Shown here in pieces: positions 52,629 through 61,407 of a stretch of 64,000 bases of DNA. Made by a program: the position numbers and the translations under genes. The notes beneath the pieces are model-generated. The model worked only from the letters and a program-made list of their open reading frames with translations. It searched no databases and was not told the origin of the DNA. This DNA comes from Phycisphaerae bacterium (GTDB lineage Bacteria > Planctomycetota > Phycisphaerae > UBA1845). The stretch lies in the NCBI GenBank assembly GCA_029260135.1, contig JAJDDV010000053.1, positions 1-64,000 on the forward strand, read 5' to 3'. The number at the start of each line of letters is the position of its first letter. Position 1 is the first letter of the stretch.

Positions 52629-52705
52629 GTTCTTGGGCGGGTGCTGGGGAGTCGCTTATCGGAAGTGGCTGACGCGTGAGGGATCAACGACGATCGAGCG
52701 CTGCG

Positions 52706-52897
52706 TCAGGAGCCTCCCCCGGCTCCTGGGAGCTTGTTCAGCGATGCGAAGATGAGGTCCCTCATCGAGGTCCCCAGTCCGGAGATCGCCGCGAACGCGG
52801 CCATGGCGATCAGGCCGAGCAGCACGGCATACTCGACGGCGGAGGGACCGTCTTCCGACTTCAGAAAGTCGGTGACGCGTGAAACCAGTGTCTTCAT
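52706..52897 (-). CDS. Flp-type IVb pilin
   Basis: 63 residues: MKTLVSRVTDFLKSEDGPSAVEYAVLLGLIAMAAFAAISGLGTSM. The leader is followed by the Flp signature G/xPSAVEYAVLLGLIA, with prepilin cleavage expected before the hydrophobic segment and the conserved Glu five residues on. GGGAGGG before the ATG at 52897 sets the start, so the longer frame to 53185 is not used. Flp pilins form Tad pili for adhesion; no Tad assembly ATPase or secretin is in the window, but a TadG-like gene is next on the same strand. Confidence 0.9.
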   Translation of the reverse strand: MKTLVSRVTDFLKSEDGPSAVEYAVLLGLIAMAAFAAISGLGTSMRDLIFASLNKLPGAGGGS

Positions 52898-53114
52898 GAC
52901 ATTCCCTCCCCGTTGTGGGCAACTCGACGTGTGCGACATCAAGCCCATCCTATAAGTTCCTCCGCGTACACACCCGCCTTGAGCGTACGATACGGCTGTT
53001 GCCCCGACAACCTGCCCGTTGCTCGCCGGCGCCGATAACACGGCATGTCCATGTTGGAGGTCCGAAAACACGATGCCCCTTTCACCTGTCGAGCGTCCCG
53101 AAAACCAAAGGGCT

Positions 53115-54326
53115 TCATCGGGCCAGAACCAACCGCCCCACCAACCCGCCGGAACTCGGCGCCTCCGGATCGATCTGCACATCACTGCCGACGTAAGAGA
53201 CCGGCTGAATATATAGACCTCGCTGGTGCGGGGGACCGTTCAACTTGATGTCCATCACGCGCCCGAAGCGCATCTGGACGATGGTGTACTCGGCGTTCGC
53301 CCCGCTGAGTATGACATTGTCGTGCAGGAAGAACCCGACGACGGAACCAACGATGTGCTCGATCGCATGGGTCAGACCGCCGTCGAGCCCCGGGCTTCCG
53401 GTGATGGTGTAGCTGATCGGCAGGCCGGCGCCGTCGTAAAAGGTCAGATCGGCCGTCCCGATTTCGGTGATGAAGTCGGACGACGGCGTGCCGTTGGTAA
53501 TCTGGTCGCGCAGCTCGGTGAGACCCTGATTTCCGGATCCGATGTTCAGCACACCGAAGTTGCCATCGCCTTCGGAGTAGCCGGCGCCGGAGAGTGGATA
53601 CGGGTAGAGGCGGATCTCGCGAATGCCGTCGCCGTCACCCGTGTCGACACCGCCGTTTTCATTCCAACCGTAGTTGTCCCCCCCGTTCGCGAGCTCCGTC
53701 GCGAAGGCGTCTTCGTGGATGGTCATCGGCAGCGTGCCGGTCGGCCCCGTACCGGGAAGAAAGCCGCTGAATCGATCGTCGAACGTCGCCGTTGCGCGTG
53801 CGCCGGTCATGCCGGAGGAGAATCCAAGAACCTGTGCGAACAAGAACGGCACCGCAGGGTTCGTACCCTCGTCGCCACCGTCGCGACGAACGAGCACTTG
53901 AACGGCATTGGACGCCGGTGCGAAAGGCGTCGTATCGAGCAAGGCCGTCGCCGAATGGAGATCAAGCCAACCCGTTTGGATGTCCCCGGGATGGACGTTG
54001 GTCGTTGTCGTTCCGTACGAGGGGTTGGGGGCGGCGTACGAAGTCGCACGTTGGCTCGCCGTGTTGACGACATCGTCGAACGCCGTGCCCGTGAGGTCCG
54101 TACCCATACGAACGGTCATCATTTCATCGGAGGTGTACGCCGAAGCCGCCGCCAACGCGGCTGCATCGGCCGTGCGCTGGAGATCAGCGCGGACGTTGTA
54201 CATCCCGCCAACGTCGACGACAAACGCCCCGAATCCGATGAGAACAACCATGCAGACACAGACTTGAACCGCAACGGCAGCGCGCGCACACGACGCGCGC
54301 AACCTCAAAAACGGAGCACCGGACAT
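53115..54326 (-). CDS. TadG-like pilus-associated secreted protein
   Basis: 403 residues from the ATG at 54326, preceded by GGAGGAGGAAG. An N-terminal anchor helix (VAVQVCVCMVVLIGFGAFVVDVG) and the Tad signature MYNVRADLQRTADAAALAAASAY (about 40-65) are followed by an extracellular domain of about 300 residues rich in Gly/Thr/Asp that I cannot assign. TadG-like proteins anchor in the membrane and contribute to Tad pilus assembly or surface attachment. Upstream of the Flp pilin on the same strand, 217 nt apart. Confidence 0.82.
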   Translation of the reverse strand: MSGAPFLRLRASCARAAVAVQVCVCMVVLIGFGAFVVDVGGMYNVRADLQRTADAAALAAASAYTSDEMMTVRMGTDLTGTAFDDVVNTASQRATSYAAPNPSYGTTTTNVHPGDIQTGWLDLHSATALLDTTPFAPASNAVQVLVRRDGGDEGTNPAVPFLFAQVLGFSSGMTGARATATFDDRFSGFLPGTGPTGTLPMTIHEDAFATELANGGDNYGWNENGGVDTGDGDGIREIRLYPYPLSGAGYSEGDGNFGVLNIGSGNQGLTELRDQITNGTPSSDFITEIGTADLTFYDGAGLPISYTITGSPGLDGGLTHAIEHIVGSVVGFFLHDNVILSGANAEYTIVQMRFGRVMDIKLNGPPHQRGLYIQPVSYVGSDVQIDPEAPSSGGLVGRLVLAR

Positions 54327-54539
54327 GACTTCCTCCTCCTCTCGGGGCAACTCGCACATCGCCGGGAAACGCTTCGCGGACTCTGTGTGTCCGGTAATTC
54401 CCGACGCCATCTCTGCGGGCGCAACGACCGCTCTCCAAGCGGATAATCGTACGATACGGCGGCCGGTGTGGGCGCGAATTTGGGTATTTTTGCGAGCTAT
54501 CGGTCGTAACGGCGTGAATCGATCCTCGTTCGCCGTTCG

Positions 54540-56150
54540 TCAAGGTGATGTGAATCCGGCGACGCGCCGGCGGATGAACGACCACTCATCACCAGTGAAC
54601 ACCGTTCGCGTGAAGACCGCTACGGCGACGAGCAACACGACAGCGGGAAGTGCAACCACAGGGCCCAGTCCGATCAGGAAACAAACGCCCGTCAGAACGA
54701 GACTACTTCGATCGACGCCGAGGTGCTGCCGGCGGACGGCGACAAGACAGACGATCATGGCGGCAGTGACGGCTGACACACTCGCCCACGCGGCGGCGGG
54801 AAGTGGCCCCATACCCGGCCAGAGGGTCGACTCACCCGGCGGGCGAATCAGCACGTAGGAGACGACGAAGTTCACAACGGTACCCACGCACCAGGCAAGA
54901 CAGACCAGTCGCGGCTTCTCGAGAAGGTTGAGCCGGACGGCCACCAGTCCCGTGACGCCGACGAGCAGAAACGACAGGACAAGCGGATGATAAGCGGACG
55001 CACCCTGAGCGAACGACGCAGGGAACAACCGCAGGACGACCGGGCGCGCGACAAGCAGCAGCACCGCGCCCACGAGGAAGAGAAGGAGCGATCCCTTCGT
55101 CAAAAGCGTCAGACGGGGAATGGCGGCGTTCCGGCCATCGTGCTCCCACATCCTCGTGACGTTGGCAGCCACAACGGCGGTGAGCAGAACGGCACCGAGC
55201 TGCATGACCTGCGTGATCGTTCGCACGGCGTGAAACGCGCCGACGGTGTCCGCGTCAGTGCGCTTCAGCAAATACCAGACCGGGAAGTAGGCCATGACAT
55301 GCCAGGACACTGCAGTTCCAGCCGCCCAGAGACTGTACGAGATCAAACGACCGGCCGGTTGCACGGTCGACGGCTGGATCGGTGCGCCCGCCGTGCCTTT
55401 GTGCGTGATCTCACCGACGTGCAACGCGGCGGCGGCGGCGTCCTTCCGTCTGAAAACGTGCGTTAGCCAACCGGGCGCAAAGAGCAGCACTCCGGCTCCG
55501 CAAGCCAGAGCGTACGCGAGGATCATCGAGGAGGCGTTTGTGAAGCCGATCCAAGCGCCGCCGACCGCCAGGATCGTGAACAGCAGCGAGCCGACCACAT
55601 CGGTCAGCCCGTACGCGCGGAACATGTGCAGGCCCTTGAAGAAGCCGGACAACGCCTGAAAGACCGCCAACGCGACGACACAGCACGCCGTCGCACGAAG
55701 GAGCACGAGCGAAGTATCGCGGTCGACCGGTATGGCGCCGGTTGCCGTAATCGTCTGCGCCGCCGAAAAGAGCAGCGCCCCGCACGGTCTCGCGAAGACC
55801 CACAGTGAGATTCCGGTGGGCACGACGACCGCCGCAAGCAGCACGGCCGCTCTCACCGTGAATCGTCGGAGGGTACCCGCCGCTTCGTGCAGCGGTGCGT
55901 ATCGGGTGATGCCCTCATAAAGCCCGGCGGAGCAGAGTGGGAGCAAGATGTTGATCGTAAGAACGGCCAACCCAAACAGTCCGAACTGCGCCTGAGGAAT
56001 CAGCCACGCCAGCGCCACGTTCCGCACCAGTCCGATCATGCGCGACAGCGCAGACGCAACAGCGCTCGCACCCACAGCGGTGATGATCGGGTCGGCGTGA
56101 AACAAACGACTTTTCAGAGAGTATCTCAACGAACGACAACGCGTGGCCAA
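54540..56150 (-). CDS. Polysaccharide flippase (MOP/MurJ-like multi-helix transporter)
   Basis: About 530 residues with 13-14 transmembrane segments. The opening GASAVASALSRMIGLVRNVALAWLIP...FGLFGLAVLTINILLPLCSAGLYEGITRYAP is typical of Wzx/RfbX and MurJ-type lipid-linked oligosaccharide flippases. Start uncertain: the frame stays open to 56435 but that overlaps the divergent gene at 56409; a TTG at 56150 (LATRCRSLRYSLKSRLF) or an ATG at 56039 is more plausible. It would flip lipid-linked sugars across the inner membrane. No cluster of glycosyltransferases accompanies it. Confidence 0.8.
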   Translation of the reverse strand: MATRCRSLRYSLKSRLFHADPIITAVGASAVASALSRMIGLVRNVALAWLIPQAQFGLFGLAVLTINILLPLCSAGLYEGITRYAPLHEAAGTLRRFTVRAAVLLAAVVVPTGISLWVFARPCGALLFSAAQTITATGAIPVDRDTSLVLLRATACCVVALAVFQALSGFFKGLHMFRAYGLTDVVGSLLFTILAVGGAWIGFTNASSMILAYALACGAGVLLFAPGWLTHVFRRKDAAAAALHVGEITHKGTAGAPIQPSTVQPAGRLISYSLWAAGTAVSWHVMAYFPVWYLLKRTDADTVGAFHAVRTITQVMQLGAVLLTAVVAANVTRMWEHDGRNAAIPRLTLLTKGSLLLFLVGAVLLLVARPVVLRLFPASFAQGASAYHPLVLSFLLVGVTGLVAVRLNLLEKPRLVCLAWCVGTVVNFVVSYVLIRPPGESTLWPGMGPLPAAAWASVSAVTAAMIVCLVAVRRQHLGVDRSSLVLTGVCFLIGLGPVVALPAVVLLVAVAVFTRTVFTGDEWSFIRRRVAGFTSP

Positions 56151-56408
56151 GGCCCCAGCATGAGGAGTCCAGCGCCCCACTTCGGTGCGCAAGACCTGCC
56201 TAGCATAAGAATCGGCCACCAAAAGGCCAGGCACGGCACACGCACGCCGCTGAAGGCCTGGAATAATCCGAGGGCCCTTCTTGTTTCGTAAGGCACAGGG
56301 TCGGTTTCCAACAAATACGAGCGAAGGCGCGCCTGATTCTCGGCCGCCCGTCCACGGCTTGACCTGGCGCGGACGAGTGACGGGGGAGCGTCTGCGCTCA
56401 GTCCGTGC

Positions 56409-59072
56409 TTGATCATGCAACACTCTACCGTGCAAACACTTGTCGCTACAAGCGGGACCCGTGCGGTCGCCAAGCCGGCGCCGGCCGTGCGGACGTCTGC
56501 CCGGCTGGTCTACCTTCTGTCATTCGTATCGGGCGCCACCGCACTGATCTACGAAATCACCTGGGCGAAGATGTTGGCATTGACCTTCGGCAGCACCACG
56601 CTCTCAGCCGCGGCCGTCATCGCGGGCTTCATGGGAGGGATGGGGATCGGCGCTTGGCTCTATCCATGGATCGGCCGCCGCACGCATCGTCCGCTCCTGG
56701 TCTACGGCGCGCTGGAGCTTGGCATCGCGACTTCGACCGCCCTACTTACCACGACGTTCTACGCACTTCCCGCGCTTTTTGCAGCGGCGTCAGACGCCAT
56801 CGGATCAGGCTCGTCGCTCGTCGCCCTGCGCTTTGTCGTGATCTTCCTCCTCCTTCTTGTTCCCGCCATGCTGATGGGGGCGACCTTTCCCGCGTTGTGC
56901 GCGGTCCTCATCCGAACGCGGCAAAGCGTGGACCACCATCTGGGCATGATCTACGGCGTGAACACCATCGGTGCGGCGGCAGGCGTTCTTCTTGCGGGCC
57001 TGATGCTGATCGAGCGCATCGGACTCAAAGCGAGCGTGGGCGTGGCTAACGCGCTCAACCTCGCGGTGGCCATCAGCGCACTGCTTCTTCTTCGTACTTC
57101 GTTGGGAAGCGCAGGGAAGAGAGAAACAAAGTCCTCCGAAACGGCCATTCCGACGCAACTCCCCCGGTGGATTACGGGAACCGTACTGTTGGGTTCCGGA
57201 TTCGCGACGCTGGGCTACGAGATCGTCTGGTTCCGCGCCTCGCGCTACCTGTTCGGCAACAGCACCTACGCGCTGACGACCGTGCTCTTCGTCTTCCTGG
57301 CTGGACTTGGCGTGGGATCGATGCTGCTTCGCCGCACGACGCGGCGCGCATCCGCGGAGCGAGACTTGATGCTCTGCCAATGTGCCATCGCTGTGCTGTC
57401 GGTGGTGGCGATGGGCGTACTCATGCTCGTCCTTCGATCCGAGTCGATGCGCGAGCACGTCAGCATCTTCTCTCAAACGGTCAAAGGCCGGCCCTGGTGG
57501 TGGCGGTTGACCCTTCAAGCCGGTGTCGCCACGGCCGTGATGTTTCCGGCTGCGCTATTCATGGGGCTCTCTTTTCCGCTCGCCAGTCGGCTCTTTTTGG
57601 GTGACGTGCGCAAACTCGGCGAGCGCGTCGGCGGCGCCTACCTGCTGGCGAATCTGGGGAGCATTCTCGGATCCGTGCTCGGCGCCGTGCTGCTTCTGCC
57701 AGTCTTTGGCACACTTGGCGGAACGAAAGTCCTCGCCCTTACCAGCGTTTCGATGGCGGCTCTCATAGCTTGGACGATGCGGCAACAGATGCAAAGAGTG
57801 CGACTCCCGCTCGCAGCGGCGATGGGAATCGTGATCGTCGCCGTGATCGTCTATCCCCACTCACTTCGTCTCGACGGCGATCTTGCCTCGCACGAGGCAG
57901 ACTACGCCATCGACTACGTCGAGGAGGGCGACCTGGCCACGGTGCAGGTGCTCACCAGCAAGGACCGACCCGACAAGAAGGCGATGGCGATCGACGGATA
58001 TCCGATCGGTCTCAGCGCCGCGTTCGTGGGAGACACCGTCCATCGCAAGCAGCTTCTGCTCGCACACCTGCCCATGGTGTTGGATACACGCATTCGACAC
58101 ACGCTCAACGTAGGGCTTGGGTCGGCATCGACACTGCACGCGCTCGCTTCTTATCCGCAACTCGAGACGCTCGACTGCGTGGAGATCAACGAAGCCGTCG
58201 TACGAGCGTCACGGTTCTTTGAAGAGGCATCCGTGCTGGAGGATCCCCGGACACGAATCACAATCGACGATGCCGTTCACTATCTTCTGCGGAGCCGTCA
58301 ATCCTACGACCTGATCGTCTCCGATGGAAAGCAGCAGATCTCCTTCTCCGGAAACGCCGTCCTGCTCTGTCGCGAGTTCTACCGCTATTCGCTGTCGCGA
58401 ATGTCGGGCCACGGGCTCTTCGTGCAGTGGATACCGACAGCCATTCTCTCGAGTGACTTCCAAATCCACCTGCGAACCGCTTGCGACGTCTTCCCCCATG
58501 TCAACGTCTTCTACTTCGCGCCGGGATTCCCGACGGCATCCGGTTCCGCGATCATGGTGGGCTCACGCGAACCCCTGTCCGGTCGGCCGAGAATGACCGA
58601 AGAACGATACCGTGCATCTCGCGCGGGTACCGACTTGACAGGCTACATCATCGATCATCCCGAGGCCTTACTTGCACACTGGATCGGAAGCAAAGCCGAA
58701 TTCCAGCAAGTCCTGGGTGAGGGTCCACTGAACACCTGGGACCATCTCCTCCTCGAGTACTCGGCCTACAAAGGGACCATGAAGGAATGGTACCTCGCTC
58801 GGTTTGACAATCTACGCGTACTACTGGAAGCGGCGAACCTCGCCGGCGCCAGCGCCGCCAACTCCGTCGACCTGCACGGAAGTCCATTCTGGTCGTCGAC
58901 CCGGTTGATTCACCACGCCTTCCTCGAGTCCTTTCGAGGCAAGCTGGACAACGCTCGGCTATTGGCGGAAAGGGCGACCACCACCAATCCAGACGATCGT
59001 GACGCCCGTGCCGTCGCCGGGTACTTCCAGCAATTGGAGGCGGCCGTCCAGAAGCGATCGCCCATTCCGTAG
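56409..59072 (+). CDS. Multi-helix membrane protein fused to a spermidine-synthase-like domain
   Basis: 887 residues. Residues 30-500 contain about 13 helices (e.g. VYLLSFVSGATALIYEITWAKML, LVALRFVVIFLLLLVPAMLMG); the N-terminal lobe is repeated after residue 250 (GSGFATLGYEIVWFRASRY), an internal duplication. Residues 540-760 are a spermidine/spermine-synthase-type Rossmann domain: HTLNVGLGSASTLHALASYPQLETLDCVEINEAVV and YDLIVSDGKQQISFSGNAVLLCREFY. The last 130 residues are helical, TPR-like. Fusions of this kind are widespread in environmental bacteria but their substrate is not known. Divergent from the flippase gene. Confidence 0.85.
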   Translation: MIMQHSTVQTLVATSGTRAVAKPAPAVRTSARLVYLLSFVSGATALIYEITWAKMLALTFGSTTLSAAAVIAGFMGGMGIGAWLYPWIGRRTHRPLLVYGALELGIATSTALLTTTFYALPALFAAASDAIGSGSSLVALRFVVIFLLLLVPAMLMGATFPALCAVLIRTRQSVDHHLGMIYGVNTIGAAAGVLLAGLMLIERIGLKASVGVANALNLAVAISALLLLRTSLGSAGKRETKSSETAIPTQLPRWITGTVLLGSGFATLGYEIVWFRASRYLFGNSTYALTTVLFVFLAGLGVGSMLLRRTTRRASAERDLMLCQCAIAVLSVVAMGVLMLVLRSESMREHVSIFSQTVKGRPWWWRLTLQAGVATAVMFPAALFMGLSFPLASRLFLGDVRKLGERVGGAYLLANLGSILGSVLGAVLLLPVFGTLGGTKVLALTSVSMAALIAWTMRQQMQRVRLPLAAAMGIVIVAVIVYPHSLRLDGDLASHEADYAIDYVEEGDLATVQVLTSKDRPDKKAMAIDGYPIGLSAAFVGDTVHRKQLLLAHLPMVLDTRIRHTLNVGLGSASTLHALASYPQLETLDCVEINEAVVRASRFFEEASVLEDPRTRITIDDAVHYLLRSRQSYDLIVSDGKQQISFSGNAVLLCREFYRYSLSRMSGHGLFVQWIPTAILSSDFQIHLRTACDVFPHVNVFYFAPGFPTASGSAIMVGSREPLSGRPRMTEERYRASRAGTDLTGYIIDHPEALLAHWIGSKAEFQQVLGEGPLNTWDHLLLEYSAYKGTMKEWYLARFDNLRVLLEAANLAGASAANSVDLHGSPFWSSTRLIHHAFLESFRGKLDNARLLAERATTTNPDDRDARAVAGYFQQLEAAVQKRSPIP

Positions 59073-59116
59073 ATCACTGACCTCGCACACACCCGCTCCA
59101 GTGCGTGAGAGGGGGA

Positions 59117-60262
59117 CTACGGAACGGCCACTCTCTCCCGCTGAATGGAGACCCCTCGCACATCGAGCTGAGCGAACATATGGTCAACCACACCCCCGTC
59201 CTGCGCCACCAGTTCGAGCGGCAAGACTCCAGGCTTCCTGAACTCGCCGAACGCGAGCAAACGTGCCAGAATCGTCGCGGGGAATCCGGTCGTCCTCGCC
59301 ATCGACGACGTCCCCGTTGAGCGGTCATACTCGTCGTACAGCCTGAAGGAATAGCGCACATCTTGGTCACCTTCCCGCCCCTCCACGTCGACGCGCATCA
59401 CCGTGAACTCCTCCTCGCCCGGTTGAAACGCCCAATTCGAAAAGAGCAGCTTCGACGATAGATCCAAGGGGCGGATCATCGTACCGTCGACGTCGATCTC
59501 CTCCTTGCTGAAGAACCCTGTCTCGCGCAACACCCGCATCAACTCAAAGTGCCCCGGATACCGAAGCGTCTTCTCCACCATGACGGGAATGTCGAGCGTT
59601 TCGATCAGGCTTCGCAGACCGTCCGTCAGCACCGCTTCGAGCGTACCGATACCGTCGAACTCCAGCAGTTCCGGCTCGGTCAGGGGAGACTTGACGACAA
59701 TCTTACCGCGCTCGACCATGCGGACCGGCCGCGTGTACTCCTCGATCACGTCGGAGGGTGCAAACGGCGCCTTGTACTCGAACGGCCAGTGTCTGGCCTT
59801 GGGCATCCCCCCGACGTAAATCGCCGCGCGATCCGTCCGGTCGAGTTTCTGGTGGATGTGGCCCACCATCAGGTTGGAGAGGCCCGGAGCCACGCCGCAA
59901 TCGACCAGCGCCGTGACGCCCCGATCCACCGCACGGCCATGGAGTTGGCATGCGTCTTCCGGCATGAAGGAGATGTCGCAATACGGCTTCCCTGCATCGA
60001 TCACGGCTCGAAGCGTCTGAAATCCCAGCCGACTCGGAAGCGCGCCGACGACAACGTCGTAACTCCCCACGAGCTGGGTGATACGTTGTTCGTCGGCGAG
60101 ATCGACCTGTTGGACCGTCACGCGATCGACATCCGAGAGCGGCTCGAGGTTCTCTGCGGAAACATCCGTGGCCGTCACCGACAGCGCAGAATCAGATGCA
60201 AGGTCGCGAACGATCGTCGCGCCAACTCGACCACAACCCAATACGATTGCCTTCTTCGTCAT
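59117..60262 (-). CDS. Saccharopine dehydrogenase-family (lysine 6-dehydrogenase-like) protein
   Basis: 381 residues. Rossmann start KAIVLGCGRVGATIVRDLASD (GxGxxG at about 9-14), ATDVS after strand 2, DVVVGALPSRLGFQTLRAVIDAGKPYCDISFMPED and the catalytic-lobe GVTALVDCGVAPGLSNLMVGHI. This is the layout of lysine 6-dehydrogenase/saccharopine reductase relatives acting on amino-acid substrates with NAD(P). Its ATG overlaps the stop of the EamA transporter gene as ATGA (60259-60262), so the pair is one operon and the transporter may move a related compound. Confidence 0.88.
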   Translation of the reverse strand: MTKKAIVLGCGRVGATIVRDLASDSALSVTATDVSAENLEPLSDVDRVTVQQVDLADEQRITQLVGSYDVVVGALPSRLGFQTLRAVIDAGKPYCDISFMPEDACQLHGRAVDRGVTALVDCGVAPGLSNLMVGHIHQKLDRTDRAAIYVGGMPKARHWPFEYKAPFAPSDVIEEYTRPVRMVERGKIVVKSPLTEPELLEFDGIGTLEAVLTDGLRSLIETLDIPVMVEKTLRYPGHFELMRVLRETGFFSKEEIDVDGTMIRPLDLSSKLLFSNWAFQPGEEEFTVMRVDVEGREGDQDVRYSFRLYDEYDRSTGTSSMARTTGFPATILARLLAFGEFRKPGVLPLELVAQDGGVVDHMFAQLDVRGVSIQRERVAVP

Positions 60263-61377
60263 GCCTTATTCCCCTCGTGCGTATCTCCGCACCGATCATC
60301 GCGATCCGGCGCCCCCGCAAGAACCGCCGGTCGCGCCAGCTCGGCCCTCATGATTCTCCGCCCCTCCTTCCGCGCCGCCGCAACAAAAAGCACCAGCGCG
60401 AAGAGGATGACGCCTCCCCCAAGCATGGTGGCGACCGGTACAGCCTCCGCGACCGCAAGATACGTCCACCCAGGATTGAGGATCGGCTCCGTCAACGTCA
60501 ACAACCCCGCATGATACGCCGGTACCCGTGCCAGCGCAAGGGAGTAGAGATAATACGGAAGCCCGAACTGCACAACGCCCAGCAACCCCAACAGCAACCA
60601 CTCGCGAAGGGTCATGCCCCGGTCGCCGACCAGCAGGACAACCGGAAGAAGCAACAACGCCGAACCCAGCATATTGAACACGGTCACGGCGGCGGAATCG
60701 GCGTCACGCATCAGGCGGATCATGATCGTCAGGAGCGCGAAAAACAAACCGCTGCCCAACGCGATCAGCAAACCGACAAGATCACCCGACAGGTTGCCAC
60801 CGAAAATCACCGCAATCCCCACCATCGCGAGCGCAAGAATCCAACGGTCGCTGTTTCGAGGCCTCTCGCCCAGCAGCCGCGGAGACAAGCCGAAAACCCA
60901 GAACGTTGACGTGTACTGCAGGATGATCACGTTCGCCGACTCGGTACGCGTGTTGGCCACGACGAACATGCCCGTCATCAGCGTGAAGAACACCACACAT
61001 CCCAGCGCCGCCGGACGGAATCTCAAGAACAGGCGCGGACCGTCCTGCCGCCGGAGCGAGCGGAACTTGCCGCGAGAAAGTGGAAGCAGACACAAGCCCG
61101 CAAAGAGTGAGCGGTAGAAAGCGATGGTTACGCCGTGCGGGCCTTGACCATCGGCGTAGATGAGCTTGATCAGTGCGCCGCTGAGACTCCACCCCACCGC
61201 CGCCGCCAGAAGCAGGATCACACCCGCGAAGGAGCCGTGCGGAGGCCCGTCGGTGGACACGGGCGCCGTTCTACCGCTATCCTGACCGCTTCGAGAGGGG
61301 CTCGCCGGAAGCGCCGACGAATCCGCACGCGAGGATGCGGCTGGTCGGCTTGCGTCTTGTTCGTTGGAAGGAGTCAT
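60259..61377 (-). CDS. EamA/DMT-family transporter
   Basis: 372 residues, ten transmembrane helices in two EamA repeats (GVILLLAAAVGWSLSGALIKLIY..., then LVGLLIALGSGLFFALLTIMIRLM...). A 45-residue Ser/Pro/Arg-rich N-terminal extension precedes helix 1. DMT exporters often move amino acids or metabolites; its coupling to the saccharopine dehydrogenase-like gene suggests an amino acid or derivative. First gene of the pair; the divergent M14 gene starts 30 nt away. Confidence 0.88.
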   Translation of the reverse strand: MTPSNEQDASRPAASSRADSSALPASPSRSGQDSGRTAPVSTDGPPHGSFAGVILLLAAAVGWSLSGALIKLIYADGQGPHGVTIAFYRSLFAGLCLLPLSRGKFRSLRRQDGPRLFLRFRPAALGCVVFFTLMTGMFVVANTRTESANVIILQYTSTFWVFGLSPRLLGERPRNSDRWILALAMVGIAVIFGGNLSGDLVGLLIALGSGLFFALLTIMIRLMRDADSAAVTVFNMLGSALLLLPVVLLVGDRGMTLREWLLLGLLGVVQFGLPYYLYSLALARVPAYHAGLLTLTEPILNPGWTYLAVAEAVPVATMLGGGVILFALVLFVAAARKEGRRIMRAELARPAVLAGAPDRDDRCGDTHEGNKA

Positions 61378-61407
61378 GCGTTGCTACAGTTACTTCAACG
61401 AGGCTGG

